From: Pontimonas salivibrio
Lineage (GTDB): Bacteria > Actinomycetota > Actinomycetes > Actinomycetales > Microbacteriaceae
Direction of reading: 5' to 3'
Assembly: GCF_002950575.1 (NCBI RefSeq)
Contig: NZ_CP026923.1
Span: forward strand, 1,426,001-1,490,000
Length of the DNA: 64,000 bases
A program made the translations under genes and the position numbers. The notes below the pieces were generated by a model. That model saw only the letters and a list, made by a program, of their open reading frames with translations, was not told the DNA's origin and did not search any database. Shown in pieces: positions 28,338-36,651 of the stretch; the first letter of the stretch is position 1, and the number at the start of each line of letters is the position of its first letter.

Positions 28338-29951
28338 TCACTGAGCAATATGGGCTGTCGAGACCATCGGACTTGGTGAGTTTTGTGTCTCTTTCGGGGT
28401 GTCGTTATCAACGAGGAATCGCAGCTTCGCGGCGATCCGACGTGGGAGAACACCTTCAAGGAGGATCCGGAGAAGCGGGTTTAGGTTCGGTCCGAAAGGG
28501 GAGCGATAGTCGTAGAGTTCAAAACTCGCCGACGAGGCGCGGTTTTTCCGCGCAATGCGAAGAACACTTGAGACCAGTGCCCGCGGTCCACAAACGGCGA
28601 CATGGGAACCCGCGGTAATTTCTTCCGAGAGAAGTGCCGCTCGATCGACTCTCTCACGAGTGGTGTCGATCCGTGACAATCGAATCAGACCTTGGTCCGA
28701 AAGCCTGGTGAGGTAGTCAAGTCCTATCGCTTTTTCTTTGCCTCGAAAAAAGTAGACAAGTGTGGGGGGAGCGTCCAGCGCCTCGAAAAAGCTGGGCCGT
28801 TGAAGAAAAGGAGTAATACCGGAACCGCCCGCAATCCAGACAGTCTTTTTTTCTCCACCCAGGCGGAGGTGTCCATGGGGTCGCGACACCCTCACTTTCG
28901 CCCCCGGGACAAATCGAGAAGAGACCTGCGTGGTCCAATCCCCCACCTGCGCAATGTGGAGGGAAATGACGCGAGGGTCATCGGTGAATGCAGTCACGGA
29001 AAATGGGTGCGCTTCGCGAAAAACCCCCCCTAATCGCAGATAGACAAACTGCCCCGGAGCCACGTGGGACCAACTGGAGCCCTCCCGGGCAACAAGTGAA
29101 ACCGATGCGGAATGAGGGTCAACCGCAACGTCGGCAATTGTGGCCGGGGTGTCGAAGAAACCTGAGTCGACGACTAACACCCGGTACACAAAAGCGATGA
29201 GGCCGATGACCGACCACGCCCACAAATACCCCTCTGCGAGGAGTGAGTCGCCGAATGGCCTCTCTGCGGTGAGAACGTGAAAGGCGGAGAAAATAAATGG
29301 AATCACCATCCCAAGGTGCGAAAAACGCCAAATTCGGTACGGCAAGATGCGAAGGATTGACACGACTATAAACACAATGAGAACAGTCTGAGCGAGTTCA
29401 CCCAGTGACACGCCAAATTCCTCAACACTTCGCCCAAAAGGAACCTCACCATTTTGAACTGAATTCTCCGCATTGGAGTGCAGGAGCAAGAAAACAAGGG
29501 CGAGCGCTCCGACCCAACGATGCCAGACGTGTAGTCGGTCGAACCCTCCAAAGGCCCACTCCATAAACTGCCATCGAGTTCCCAGAACAAACGACCATGC
29601 CATCAAGACAATCGAGACTGTTCCAAAAAACAGACCCCAGCGGTCGGTTCCCTGCTCAGCAGAAAAAAAAGCCCAGCTCATCCCAGCGCTCATCAGAACG
29701 AGCAGGGGAGCGAGAAGATACTGCGGCTTAGTGGACACCGCAGCAACCGCCAGACCTTCCTCGACAGGCTCTAAATCCCGCCAGCTTAGCGACCTGAAAA
29801 AGCCCGCCAGGCGCTTGTGAAAAGGCCGAAATCGGCCGACGTCCCGCTGATCCCCCACAGTCCCGAGCCTAACCAATTCTCCTTTGCATAACCCCAAGGA
29901 CGGCGAAGAATCAGCGAGACGGGATTTTTCAATCGGCAGCACATCGCGCAA
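28338..29951 (-). CDS. Ferric-reductase-like transmembrane flavoprotein (FNR type)
   Basis: 537 residues. About six membrane segments (residues 70-265) carry histidines suited to heme binding: DRLHVWHRWVGALALVFLLLH and IWRFSHLGMVIPFIFSAFH. The cytosolic part has an FAD-binding HPFSVTAFTDDP and an NAD(P)-binding GGSGITPFLQ. This matches the predicted ferric reductase/FNR family; electrons from NAD(P)H pass through FAD and heme to an external acceptor. Lone gene with long flanking intergenic DNA. Iron reduction is inferred; other acceptors are possible. Confidence 0.78.
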   Translation of the reverse strand: MRDVLPIEKSRLADSSPSLGLCKGELVRLGTVGDQRDVGRFRPFHKRLAGFFRSLSWRDLEPVEEGLAVAAVSTKPQYLLAPLLVLMSAGMSWAFFSAEQGTDRWGLFFGTVSIVLMAWSFVLGTRWQFMEWAFGGFDRLHVWHRWVGALALVFLLLHSNAENSVQNGEVPFGRSVEEFGVSLGELAQTVLIVFIVVSILRILPYRIWRFSHLGMVIPFIFSAFHVLTAERPFGDSLLAEGYLWAWSVIGLIAFVYRVLVVDSGFFDTPATIADVAVDPHSASVSLVAREGSSWSHVAPGQFVYLRLGGVFREAHPFSVTAFTDDPRVISLHIAQVGDWTTQVSSRFVPGAKVRVSRPHGHLRLGGEKKTVWIAGGSGITPFLQRPSFFEALDAPPTLVYFFRGKEKAIGLDYLTRLSDQGLIRLSRIDTTRERVDRAALLSEEITAGSHVAVCGPRALVSSVLRIARKNRASSASFELYDYRSPFGPNLNPLLRILLEGVLPRRIAAKLRFLVDNDTPKETQNSPSPMVSTAHIAQ

Positions 29952-30247
29952 CCGACCAGTTTGCCCACGGTGACAAAGACGGAATCGTCAAGAACTCGTC
30001 GGTTTCGATCGGCTGAGTGGACCGATAGTCCTCAAACTGCGGCCCTAAGGCTTCACCACGTAGTAAAAAATGTCATATACCTAAAGCAATTACAGGCCAG
30101 CCAGGGACGTCACCTTTCTCTCCTCACTGCACCCTCGTGAGATGACTACTCCAGTGCATTGCCAGGGCGCTCTCTTTTCCTCTGGATTCCCACTCTTGCG
30201 CCGACCTGATATCCCTGTCCTTGTCGGGCCTTGATCATCGCGTAGGG
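29952..30247. other. Intergenic region with a pilin-gene fragment
   Basis: About 296 bases with no intact gene. It is more AT-rich in places (GTAGTAAAAAATGTCATATACC) than its surroundings. It contains the pilin-like remnant described at 30085-30125. Confidence 0.5.
30085..30125 (-). pseudogene. Possible remnant of a second Flp-type pilin gene
   Basis: On the minus strand the 14 bases GGTGACGTCCCTGG (30114-30101) are identical to part of the intact pilin gene (27988-27975). The flanks keep the reading: GEKGDVPGWPVIALGI then a stop, against GERGDVPGWVLITLMT in the intact gene. A stop codon directly precedes the glycine, so no pilin can be made. The match is short and could be coincidence, but it is in the same orientation and frame sense as the intact copy. 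Confidence 0.35.
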
Positions 30248-30583
30248 CTAATCGTGTCGTGGCGTGGTCTGCTGGGATAGGTGTGGTGTTGAGCTATCGC
30301 CGTAGCTGGCGCTTACTTCGCTGATTACCACCTGGTAGGAGTGGTACCAGCGTTGGTAGTTCTTTTTTGCGACAAGGTGTTCGGGGAATCGGGAAAAACC
30401 AGCGAGGGATTGACTATCCCGCCAGTAGTAACTGGAGTTTTGTGTTTTGCCATCGGGAGAGAGCCAACGCTCAGTCCCCACAAACCCTTCGAGTGATTCG
30501 GCAAAAGCGTCGATGGCGTCGTTCAGGCGATGAAACTCGTCGTCATACTCACCGGGGGTGAACATGAATTGGACTAACCACAT
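30248..30583 (-). CDS. Small dimeric alpha/beta-barrel (ABM-like) protein
   Basis: 111 residues. The pattern MWLVQFMFTPGEYDDEFHRLNDAI, GFVGTERWLSPDG, SSYYWRDSQSLAGFSRFPEHLVAK and WYHSYQVVISEV fits the antibiotic-biosynthesis-monooxygenase/heme-degrading ferredoxin-like fold, where such proteins act as monooxygenases or bind small molecules. No active-site residue can be assigned. Single gene, ATG at 30583. Confidence 0.6.
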   Translation of the reverse strand: MWLVQFMFTPGEYDDEFHRLNDAIDAFAESLEGFVGTERWLSPDGKTQNSSYYWRDSQSLAGFSRFPEHLVAKKNYQRWYHSYQVVISEVSASYGDSSTPHLSQQTTPRHD

Positions 30584-30625
30584 GGCTTCAGTATCCCAGT
30601 GGGATCAAGTAAGCCTGGGCGCACG

Positions 30626-30650
30626 CAATATGCTACATTGTAGCATATTG
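30626..30650 (+). promoter_or_regulatory. Operator palindrome of the VapBC module
   Basis: A perfect inverted repeat with 12-base arms (CAATATGCTACA / TGTAGCATATTG) around a single T. It lies where type II antitoxins bind to autoregulate. The proposed antitoxin start codon ATT 30647-30649 falls inside its right arm, so repressor binding and transcription or translation start would compete directly. Confidence 0.75.
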
Positions 30651-30922
30651 CGGATAACAGGGTAGGCATCAGGGAACTTCAGCAGCATGCTTCTGCTGTG
30701 ATTAATCGTGTTCGAGAAGGCGAAATACTGGTCGTGACCGACCACGGCAACCCAGTGGCAAAGATTATGCCTGCCGGGCCCACCACGCTTGCGGAGCTCG
30801 CTGAGGCGGGACTGGTGAGCACTCCCGATCGGGACATCACTGCGCTACTCGATCGCATTCCTCGGGGTGAACCCTCCACTAAAGGCACTGACGCCCTGCG
30901 TGAACTGCGCAAGGAACAGTAG
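30647..30922 (+). CDS. vapB: VapB/Phd-type antitoxin with non-canonical ATT start
   Basis: About 91 residues if read from ATT 30647. The frame then begins xADNRVGIRELQQHASAVIN, the conserved N-terminal DNA-binding motif of Phd/YefM antitoxins, followed by GEILVVTDHGNPVAKIMP. An in-frame TAG at 30641-30643 blocks extension, and the first standard start, GTG 30698, would remove the whole RELQQHAS motif. So either ATT (or ATC 30668) initiates, perhaps on a leaderless transcript, or the gene has lost its start. The C-terminal half (PSTKGTDALRELRKEQ) should wrap the toxin. It joins vapC by TAGTG. Confidence 0.72.
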   Translation: MADNRVGIRELQQHASAVINRVREGEILVVTDHGNPVAKIMPAGPTTLAELAEAGLVSTPDRDITALLDRIPRGEPSTKGTDALRELRKEQ

Positions 30923-31359
30923 TGGGGGTTTTATACCTCGACGCCTCGGCGGCAGCCAAGCTGATTGTCGACGAGCAGGAATCGGTTGCATTGGCAGCTT
31001 TTATCCGCGAACACCTGGCAAGGCAGCCTGGGTCCCGTAGCCCGGTGTCATCACCCCTAGTGTCCTCTGACCTACTGCGCACCGAACTCCTGGCGGTCAC
31101 AGGGCGTGTGGGGGGAAACCCTGACGACGCACGAACACTTCTTCGCAGTGTGCAGCTCCTAGCGCTGACGCCTGCGGTGTGTGATGCGGCGGGACGAATT
31201 GCTGGAGCAGTGGTCGGTCCCGCGCTTGGAAGCCTAGATGCCATTCACCTGGCCAGCGCCCTCACTGTTGTGACTCACATTGATTGGATCGTGACCTACG
31301 ACAAGCGATTTCGGGATACCGCCCGGTCAATGGGTCTTGAGGTTGTTGCACCCGAATAA
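30922..31359 (+). CDS. vapC: PIN-domain toxin VapC
   Basis: 145 residues from GTG 30922. The four acidic PIN residues are visible: Asp in LYLDASA, Glu in LLRTELLAV, Asp in LGSLDAIHLASA and Asp in VTYDKRF, so the Mg2+-dependent RNase site looks intact. Such toxins usually cut a tRNA or rRNA. It is coupled to the antitoxin and followed by a strong terminator. Confidence 0.9.
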   Translation: MGVLYLDASAAAKLIVDEQESVALAAFIREHLARQPGSRSPVSSPLVSSDLLRTELLAVTGRVGGNPDDARTLLRSVQLLALTPAVCDAAGRIAGAVVGPALGSLDAIHLASALTVVTHIDWIVTYDKRFRDTARSMGLEVVAPE

Positions 31360-31371
31360 TCCTGGAAAGCA

Positions 31372-31401
31372 ACGGTCCCGCGGGAAAACCCGCGGGACCG
31401 T
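31372..31401. terminator. Bidirectional terminator hairpin
   Basis: A perfect 13-bp stem (ACGGTCCCGCGGG / CCCGCGGGACCGT) with an AAAA loop between the convergent ends of vapC and the SDR gene. Confidence 0.85.
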
Positions 31402-31421
31402 CATGACGTGTTGTTGAGGGT

Positions 31422-32225
31422 TTACTGGTAAACCATGCCTCCGTCGATCATAATCAGCTGACCGGTCATGTAGTCGCTGTCGGCACTGGCCAGGTAGGCG
31501 GCGGTGCCGAGAATGTCATCGGGGTAGGAGTAGCGCTTCAGTTCAATCATGTTGGCTGCGAGGCTGTCCATTGACTGACCGGGCTGTTCGAACTTACCGA
31601 TCTCGACCAGGTCTTTATCCAGCTGCTCCCACATTTCGGTACGCACCACACCGGGGCCGTAGCCGTTGACGGTGATGCCGTGGGGGGCGAGAGCTTTCGC
31701 GCCACCGCGGATGAGTGCGAGTACCGCGTGCTTGGCCATCGAGTAGGGGATGATGTCGTCGAAGGACATCCTGGAGGCAATCGAACCGACGTTGATGATT
31801 TTGTAGGGCTGCTCTTGCTTGCCCTGGGCAATCATCTGCTTGGACACTGCCCGCATCACGTTGAACTTGCCCCATGCGTTGACGTTCATGATGAAGTCGT
31901 AGTTTTCTTTGGGGGTGTCAGGGAACATGGTCGGCTTGTTGACGCCGGCGTTGTTCAGCAGCAGGTTGATTTCACCAAACTCTTTGACGACGTGGGCAAC
32001 AGCGGCCTCGGCTTGTTCTTCGTTGGTCACATCGAGGACGAAGTGGGTGGCCTGGCCGCCCGCGTCGCGGATCTCCTGGGCCACTTCCTTAATGCCCTCT
32101 TCGTTGATGTCTGCCACGCAGATTGCTGCGCCTTGCGCAGCCCAGTTCTTCGCGATCGCTGCACCCATACCCTGGGCGGCGCCGGTGATTAGTGCTTTCC
32201 TACCCGCAAGACGTTGCGTGTCCAT
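31422..32225 (-). CDS. SDR enzyme similar to acetoin reductase/2,3-butanediol dehydrogenase
   Basis: 267 residues from ATG 32225, which has GAGGAG upstream. NAD-binding TGAAQGMG, structural NNAG, catalytic Ser in NVGSIAS and YSMAK. The C-terminal HGITVNGYGPGVVRTEMW and SDYMTGQLIMIDGGMVYQ closely follow the BudC/ButA class, which interconverts diacetyl, acetoin and butanediol; other secondary alcohols are possible. It lies downstream of the fused E1 and E2 genes on the same strand, fitting a route that feeds a 2-oxoacid or acetoin to the dehydrogenase complex. Confidence 0.82.
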   Translation of the reverse strand: MDTQRLAGRKALITGAAQGMGAAIAKNWAAQGAAICVADINEEGIKEVAQEIRDAGGQATHFVLDVTNEEQAEAAVAHVVKEFGEINLLLNNAGVNKPTMFPDTPKENYDFIMNVNAWGKFNVMRAVSKQMIAQGKQEQPYKIINVGSIASRMSFDDIIPYSMAKHAVLALIRGGAKALAPHGITVNGYGPGVVRTEMWEQLDKDLVEIGKFEQPGQSMDSLAANMIELKRYSYPDDILGTAAYLASADSDYMTGQLIMIDGGMVYQ

Positions 32226-32360
32226 ATTTCTGTCTCCTCGTTGAGCTGTGTTGTGGAGTGTGTCGTGGCCTTGTGGGGAGATAAACCCCGCCCGCACCAC
32301 TGGGTGTTAACTCTCAGCTTACACTCGGTGGCCGGCCGTGCACACTATGTTTTTTCTCTG

Positions 32361-32384
32361 TTCTGGACCCTTCAGAGTCCAGAA
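32361..32384. promoter_or_regulatory. Candidate operator palindrome upstream of the SDR gene
   Basis: Perfect 8-base arms TTCTGGAC / GTCCAGAA with an 8-nt spacer, about 135 bases before the SDR start and 40 bases after the E2 stop. It could be an operator for a pathway regulator or a terminator for E2; no T tract follows on the minus strand, which favours the first. Confidence 0.4.
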
Positions 32385-32425
32385 TTTCCTAATTGTCGGG
32401 GACATCTATCACCCCAGTGTTCACT

Positions 32426-33757
32426 CTAAGCAAGCAATGCAAGGGGGTGTTCGATGTAGTGGCGGAACGCCTTCATCCACTCGGCGGCCAAGGCGCCATC
32501 AACGGCGCGGTGATCAGCCGAAAGGTTCACGGTCATTATCTTGCCCGCTACCAAAGAGCCTTGTTCCACCACTGCGGCATCCCGGGCAGCTCCCACCGCG
32601 AGGATTCCTGACTGCGGTGGGTTCAGGATGGCCTGGAACGCGTCGGTTCCATACATACCCAAGTTGCTAATCGAGAAGCTTCCGCCCTCAATTTCCGCTT
32701 GGGTAATCCTGCCTTCACGGGCTTTCGAGGCCAAAGAGTTGACCTGAGAGTTGATCTCGGTGAGACCCATCGCTTCCACTCCCCGCAGTACAGGGGTGAG
32801 CAGACCACCTTCGACGGATACGGCAATCGCGATGTCAACCCGGTTGAAGTAGCGAAGGGCATCTTCACGCCAAATCACGTTCGCATCGGGAACATCCAGC
32901 ATGGCTTTCGCCACGGCTTTGATTACCCAGTCGTTGACAGAAATCTTGACGCCGGTGGCCTCATTCATTTCGGTGCGAGCAGCCAACAATTTCTCGACAC
33001 GACAATCAGCACTGACATAGAAGTGGGGAACGGTCGTCTTCGATTCTGTCAGTCTTCGGGCAATTGCCTTTCGCATTCCGGAGTGAGGTCGATCGGTGTA
33101 CTCGGCGTCGCCGGAAACCATTGCCGCAGCCGGAACCGTAGGGGCGGCTACTGCTGAATGCGCGGGTGCCGAAGTGCCCTGAGCTGCAGTGCCCGAGGCG
33201 GCCACCGCGTCGAGGTCCTTTTTCACAATGCGCCCACCGGGGCCGGTTCCGGTCACCTGGCTGAGGTCAATTCCTGCTTCCCGCGCACGCTTTCGCACTA
33301 ACGGACTCGCATAAATGCGGCCCCCGGGTACCGGCGGAACGGGTCCGCTTTGTGCGGGGGAAGGCTCTGCTGGCGCACCCTTAGGCGTCTCTTGGGGGTC
33401 GACCGTGGGTGCTTCGGCAGGTTCGTCCGCCGGTGCGGCTGCAGAGGGTTCACTGCCGCCACTGGCTTGACCGATGCCCGCTGCCGCGAGAGCGGCATCA
33501 ATATCATCGTCGGTGTCACCGGGTGCGGCGAAGACGGCAATGGGTGCGCCGACCTCGACAGTATCTCCCGGGCCGACCAGGACGCGCGCCAGGCGACCTT
33601 GCTCTTCGGCCTGGTAGTCGACGTTGGCTTTTTCGGTTTCGATTTCCGCCAAGGTGTCCCCGACGGACACTTCGCTACCTTCTTGCATCATCCACTGGGA
33701 CAACACGGCTTCGACCGCGCCAGCTAATACTTCTGGCATTCGAATGACGATGGCCAT
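32426..33757 (-). CDS. Dihydrolipoamide acyltransferase (E2) of a 2-oxoacid/acetoin dehydrogenase
   Basis: 443 residues. N-terminal lipoyl domain with the lipoylated Lys in EIETEKANVDY (about residue 43), a Pro/Ala-rich linker, an E1/E3-binding domain (YASPLVRKRAREAGIDL, about 150-185) and the catalytic core ending in LSADHRAVDGALAAEW with the active His and Asp. It transfers the acyl group from E1 to CoA. The ATG shares a base with the stop of the fused E1 gene. No dihydrolipoamide dehydrogenase (E3) gene is present in the window. Confidence 0.92.
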   Translation of the reverse strand: MAIVIRMPEVLAGAVEAVLSQWMMQEGSEVSVGDTLAEIETEKANVDYQAEEQGRLARVLVGPGDTVEVGAPIAVFAAPGDTDDDIDAALAAAGIGQASGGSEPSAAAPADEPAEAPTVDPQETPKGAPAEPSPAQSGPVPPVPGGRIYASPLVRKRAREAGIDLSQVTGTGPGGRIVKKDLDAVAASGTAAQGTSAPAHSAVAAPTVPAAAMVSGDAEYTDRPHSGMRKAIARRLTESKTTVPHFYVSADCRVEKLLAARTEMNEATGVKISVNDWVIKAVAKAMLDVPDANVIWREDALRYFNRVDIAIAVSVEGGLLTPVLRGVEAMGLTEINSQVNSLASKAREGRITQAEIEGGSFSISNLGMYGTDAFQAILNPPQSGILAVGAARDAAVVEQGSLVAGKIMTVNLSADHRAVDGALAAEWMKAFRHYIEHPLALLA

Positions 33758-35946
33758 TAGCGCCCACCTCCTGCGTTGATTCGCACCTGCTGGAGTCCGG
33801 CCGCGACTTCGTCGACGCCGGCAATTGCCGCGGTCTCGAGCAGTTTGGAAATGCTGGGGGATGCCTCTTGCCCACTGACGCGGGTGATGGGCTGGTCGAG
33901 GTGATCAAAGAAGCGACGCTGAATTTCATCAGCCAACCAGCCGCCGTAGGAAGTGCCCCTGGCACCCTGTTCGACAATCATCACCGCGTTGGTCTTGGCA
34001 ATGCTCGCCTCGATGGTGGCCCAGTCGATACTGGCCTGGTCCAAGAAGCGCAGGTCAATGATTTCCGAATCGACACCGGTGTGTTCGGTTGCGGTGACCG
34101 CTTTCTGCACCATGGAGAGGTAGCTCAACACGGTGACCTCAGAGCCTTCGCGCACCACGCGTGCTGTCCCAAAGGGGATCTGGTAGTCCAAGTCGCCCGC
34201 GGGAATGGTGCCCTTTTCGTTGTAGAGCTCGACGTGTTCAATCATCAACACCGGGTCTTCGCACGCCAGGGCAGCGTTCATCATTCCCACGTAGTCGTGG
34301 GGGTTTGATGCGGCCATGATCCGCCAACCCGGTGCAGTCGCAAAAATTCCGGCGGGGTCCATGGAGTGCTGGGACCCGTACCCGGTACCCATGGCAACCT
34401 TCGTGCGAAGGACCAGCGGTACGGGAGATTCGCCACCAAACATGTGACGGGCTTTACCGATCTGGTTGAACACTTGGTCCGCTGCGACCCACAAGAAGTC
34501 GGGGTACATAAATTCGACCACGGGGCGGAAGCGACCATCGAGGGCCATTCCTCCTCCGAGTCCCACAAAAGCGTTCTCACTAATGGGGGTACCTAAGATT
34601 CGGCCGGGGTACTTTTCGGTCAAACCTTTCGTCGCACCGTTGGTGCCACCTTTGAGGCGGTGGACGTCTTCACCGAGGACAACGATGCGGTCATCGAGGC
34701 CCATCCGGCGGTCCATCACGGCAGCGACAGCGTCGACGAAACGCACCTCTTCGGTCTCACCGGCCTGGCCTGCTTCACGAGTTGCTGCACCGGCGAGTTC
34801 GCTGAGGTCACCGCGAACACCGACATTGACAAAGTCAGCACTCGGCCACAGGTCGGGTTTGATGCGACGCACTCCGGCTTTGCCGTCAGGGTCTTGTTCG
34901 ACTAGTTCACCGGCCGCGAGCGACATCGCGCTTTGAGCGTGAGATCGCAACTGGTCGACTTCGTCTTGGGTGATCAGACCCCGGCTAATCATTTCGCTGG
35001 CGACCCTGCTGAGCGGGTCGCGCTCACGCCATGAGGCTTCTTCTTCTTTACTGCGGTAACCAAACGCTGATCCGGGGAAGGCGCCATTTTGGTGGAAGAA
35101 ACGGTAGACCTCTGCTTCGACGACCACTGGCCCCTTACCGGAGCGAGCGATCTCCGCTGCTTTTTGCATGGTGAGGTGCACAGCCAGCGGGTCCATGCCA
35201 TCTACTCGAAGGGATGTGATGCCAAAGCCGACACCGCGACCAGACAGGCGGGACTCTCCGGTCGCTTCTTCCACAGTGGTGGACACGGCGTAAAGGTTGT
35301 TCTCAATGAAGAACACGAGCGGGATATCCCAGGCCGAGGTGAGGTTCATGCTCTCGAGGACAGAGCCAATGTTGACCGCGCCGTCACCGAAATACGTGAC
35401 GGTGAGGTCGTCGGTGCCGGCGTGCTTTTGAGCCCATGCGTTTCCCGCGGCAAGAGGGACACCACCACCGACGATGGCGTTGGTTCCCAGTGCACCGGCT
35501 TCATGCCACTGGAGGTGCATCGAGCCGCCTCGCCCTTTACAGAAGCCCTGGGCGAGGCCCAGGATTTCGGCGAGCGTTTTTTGCAGAACGGTTTGGATCT
35601 CCGGGGTGACCTGGGAGTTCTTGTCAAAGCCTTGTGGGGCGACATAACCGAGAGCTTTGGCGAGGAATTGGTGGTGGCCACGGTGTGAGCCGTTGATGGC
35701 GTCGGTGGCGCGCAGTCCGACGACGGACCCTACTGCGCCACCTTCTTGTCCCACCGAGGAGTGGGCAGGGCCGTGGACGAGTCCTTCACCGGCGAGTTCG
35801 AGGACTGTTTCTTCGAAAGCTCGAATGAGGTGTAGTTGCACGAGCATGGAGTGCAAGAGTGTGGGGTCCGCGGTATCCCAGTCGGATTTTTCGGAACTGA
35901 TTTCCACCCAGGGTTCGAGCGGGTGGAGCTTCTTTTCTTTCGCCAC
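33757..35946 (-). CDS. Fused E1 alpha-beta subunit of a thiamine-dependent 2-oxoacid/acetoin dehydrogenase
   Basis: 729 residues in which an alpha-type half (about 1-390) is joined to a beta-type half (about 400-729). The alpha half holds HRGHHQFLAKAL, GKGRGGSMH-like CKGRGGSMH and the thiamine site GDGAVNIGSVLESMN to ENN; the beta half holds GEDVHRLKGGTNGATKGL, ISENAFVGLGGGMA and MVQKAVTA. The substrate may be acetoin, pyruvate or a branched 2-oxoacid; the adjacent butanediol-dehydrogenase-like SDR favours acetoin or an analogue. First gene of the E1-E2(-SDR) unit, divergent from the VOC-GntR-ALDH unit. Confidence 0.88.
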   Translation of the reverse strand: MAKEKKLHPLEPWVEISSEKSDWDTADPTLLHSMLVQLHLIRAFEETVLELAGEGLVHGPAHSSVGQEGGAVGSVVGLRATDAINGSHRGHHQFLAKALGYVAPQGFDKNSQVTPEIQTVLQKTLAEILGLAQGFCKGRGGSMHLQWHEAGALGTNAIVGGGVPLAAGNAWAQKHAGTDDLTVTYFGDGAVNIGSVLESMNLTSAWDIPLVFFIENNLYAVSTTVEEATGESRLSGRGVGFGITSLRVDGMDPLAVHLTMQKAAEIARSGKGPVVVEAEVYRFFHQNGAFPGSAFGYRSKEEEASWRERDPLSRVASEMISRGLITQDEVDQLRSHAQSAMSLAAGELVEQDPDGKAGVRRIKPDLWPSADFVNVGVRGDLSELAGAATREAGQAGETEEVRFVDAVAAVMDRRMGLDDRIVVLGEDVHRLKGGTNGATKGLTEKYPGRILGTPISENAFVGLGGGMALDGRFRPVVEFMYPDFLWVAADQVFNQIGKARHMFGGESPVPLVLRTKVAMGTGYGSQHSMDPAGIFATAPGWRIMAASNPHDYVGMMNAALACEDPVLMIEHVELYNEKGTIPAGDLDYQIPFGTARVVREGSEVTVLSYLSMVQKAVTATEHTGVDSEIIDLRFLDQASIDWATIEASIAKTNAVMIVEQGARGTSYGGWLADEIQRRFFDHLDQPITRVSGQEASPSISKLLETAAIAGVDEVAAGLQQVRINAGGGR

Positions 35947-36059
35947 AGTGGCCTTCTTCCGTGTCCAGCACGCGGGCTCGCCGCGTTGGTCCCTTCGTTG
36001 GGGTCGGTGCCACGGTACACGAGATAGTATCCAATGTCACCCTTTTTTCGAGAAATAAG

Positions 36060-36074
36060 GTGGCGTTACGCCAC
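36060..36074. promoter_or_regulatory. Candidate operator in the divergent E1/VOC promoter region
   Basis: A perfect palindrome GTGGCGT-T-ACGCCAC in the 176-base gap between the divergent E1 and VOC genes, about 49 bases before the VOC start. GntR/FadR-type regulators bind such short dyads, and a GntR gene is the second gene of the rightward unit, so autoregulation and control of both units is plausible. Confidence 0.5.
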
Positions 36075-36122
36075 TAATGACGGCATACTGGATGCAATCA
36101 CCGTGACATGAGGGAGTGTCTG

Positions 36123-36647
36123 ATGCCGTTACCGGGAATGCGAGGAACCGACCACATTGGTTTCACGGTGCCTGACCTGGATCAAGCAGAGCGCTTCTTT
36201 GTCGACATTATCGGCTGCCAGCGCGTCTACGCCCTGGGTCCTTTTGAGCGCGACGACAATTGGATGAACGACCAACTCAACGTTCACCCGCGCTCGGTCA
36301 TTCGAGAGAATCGTCATTTTCGCTGCGGTTTTGGCACCAACTTCGAAATCTTTGAATGGGTCACCCCTGAGCCTCCTGCGCCACAGCCCAAAAATTCAGA
36401 CATTGGTGGACACCACCTGGCTTTCTACGTCGACGATTTAGACGAAGCCATTGACTTTCTCAAAAGTCACGACGTTGAGGTGCTGGGCGAACCGGTAGCC
36501 AGCAAACAAAGTGCAACCGGGCAACGTTGGATCTACTTCCTCACCCCGTGGGGCATGCAGTGTGAACTGGTCAGCTACCCCAACGGCAAAGCGTACGAAG
36601 CGGACAGTGACGTCATCATGTGGAACCCGACGAAACCGGCAGAGTAG
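36123..36647 (+). CDS. VOC (glyoxalase/extradiol dioxygenase-fold) metalloprotein
   Basis: 174 residues from ATG 36123 (GGGAG upstream; ATG 36108 is the alternative). Two beta-alpha-beta-beta-beta modules with likely metal ligands His in TDHIGFTV, Glu in FEIFEW, His in GHHLAFYV and Glu in QCELVSYP. The family includes glyoxalases, epimerases and ring-cleaving dioxygenases. It opens the unit VOC-GntR-ALDH-HAD-KPR, so it is likely an isomerase, epimerase or dioxygenase on a pathway intermediate. Substrate unknown. Confidence 0.8.
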   Translation: MPLPGMRGTDHIGFTVPDLDQAERFFVDIIGCQRVYALGPFERDDNWMNDQLNVHPRSVIRENRHFRCGFGTNFEIFEWVTPEPPAPQPKNSDIGGHHLAFYVDDLDEAIDFLKSHDVEVLGEPVASKQSATGQRWIYFLTPWGMQCELVSYPNGKAYEADSDVIMWNPTKPAE

Positions 36648-36651
36648 ACAG

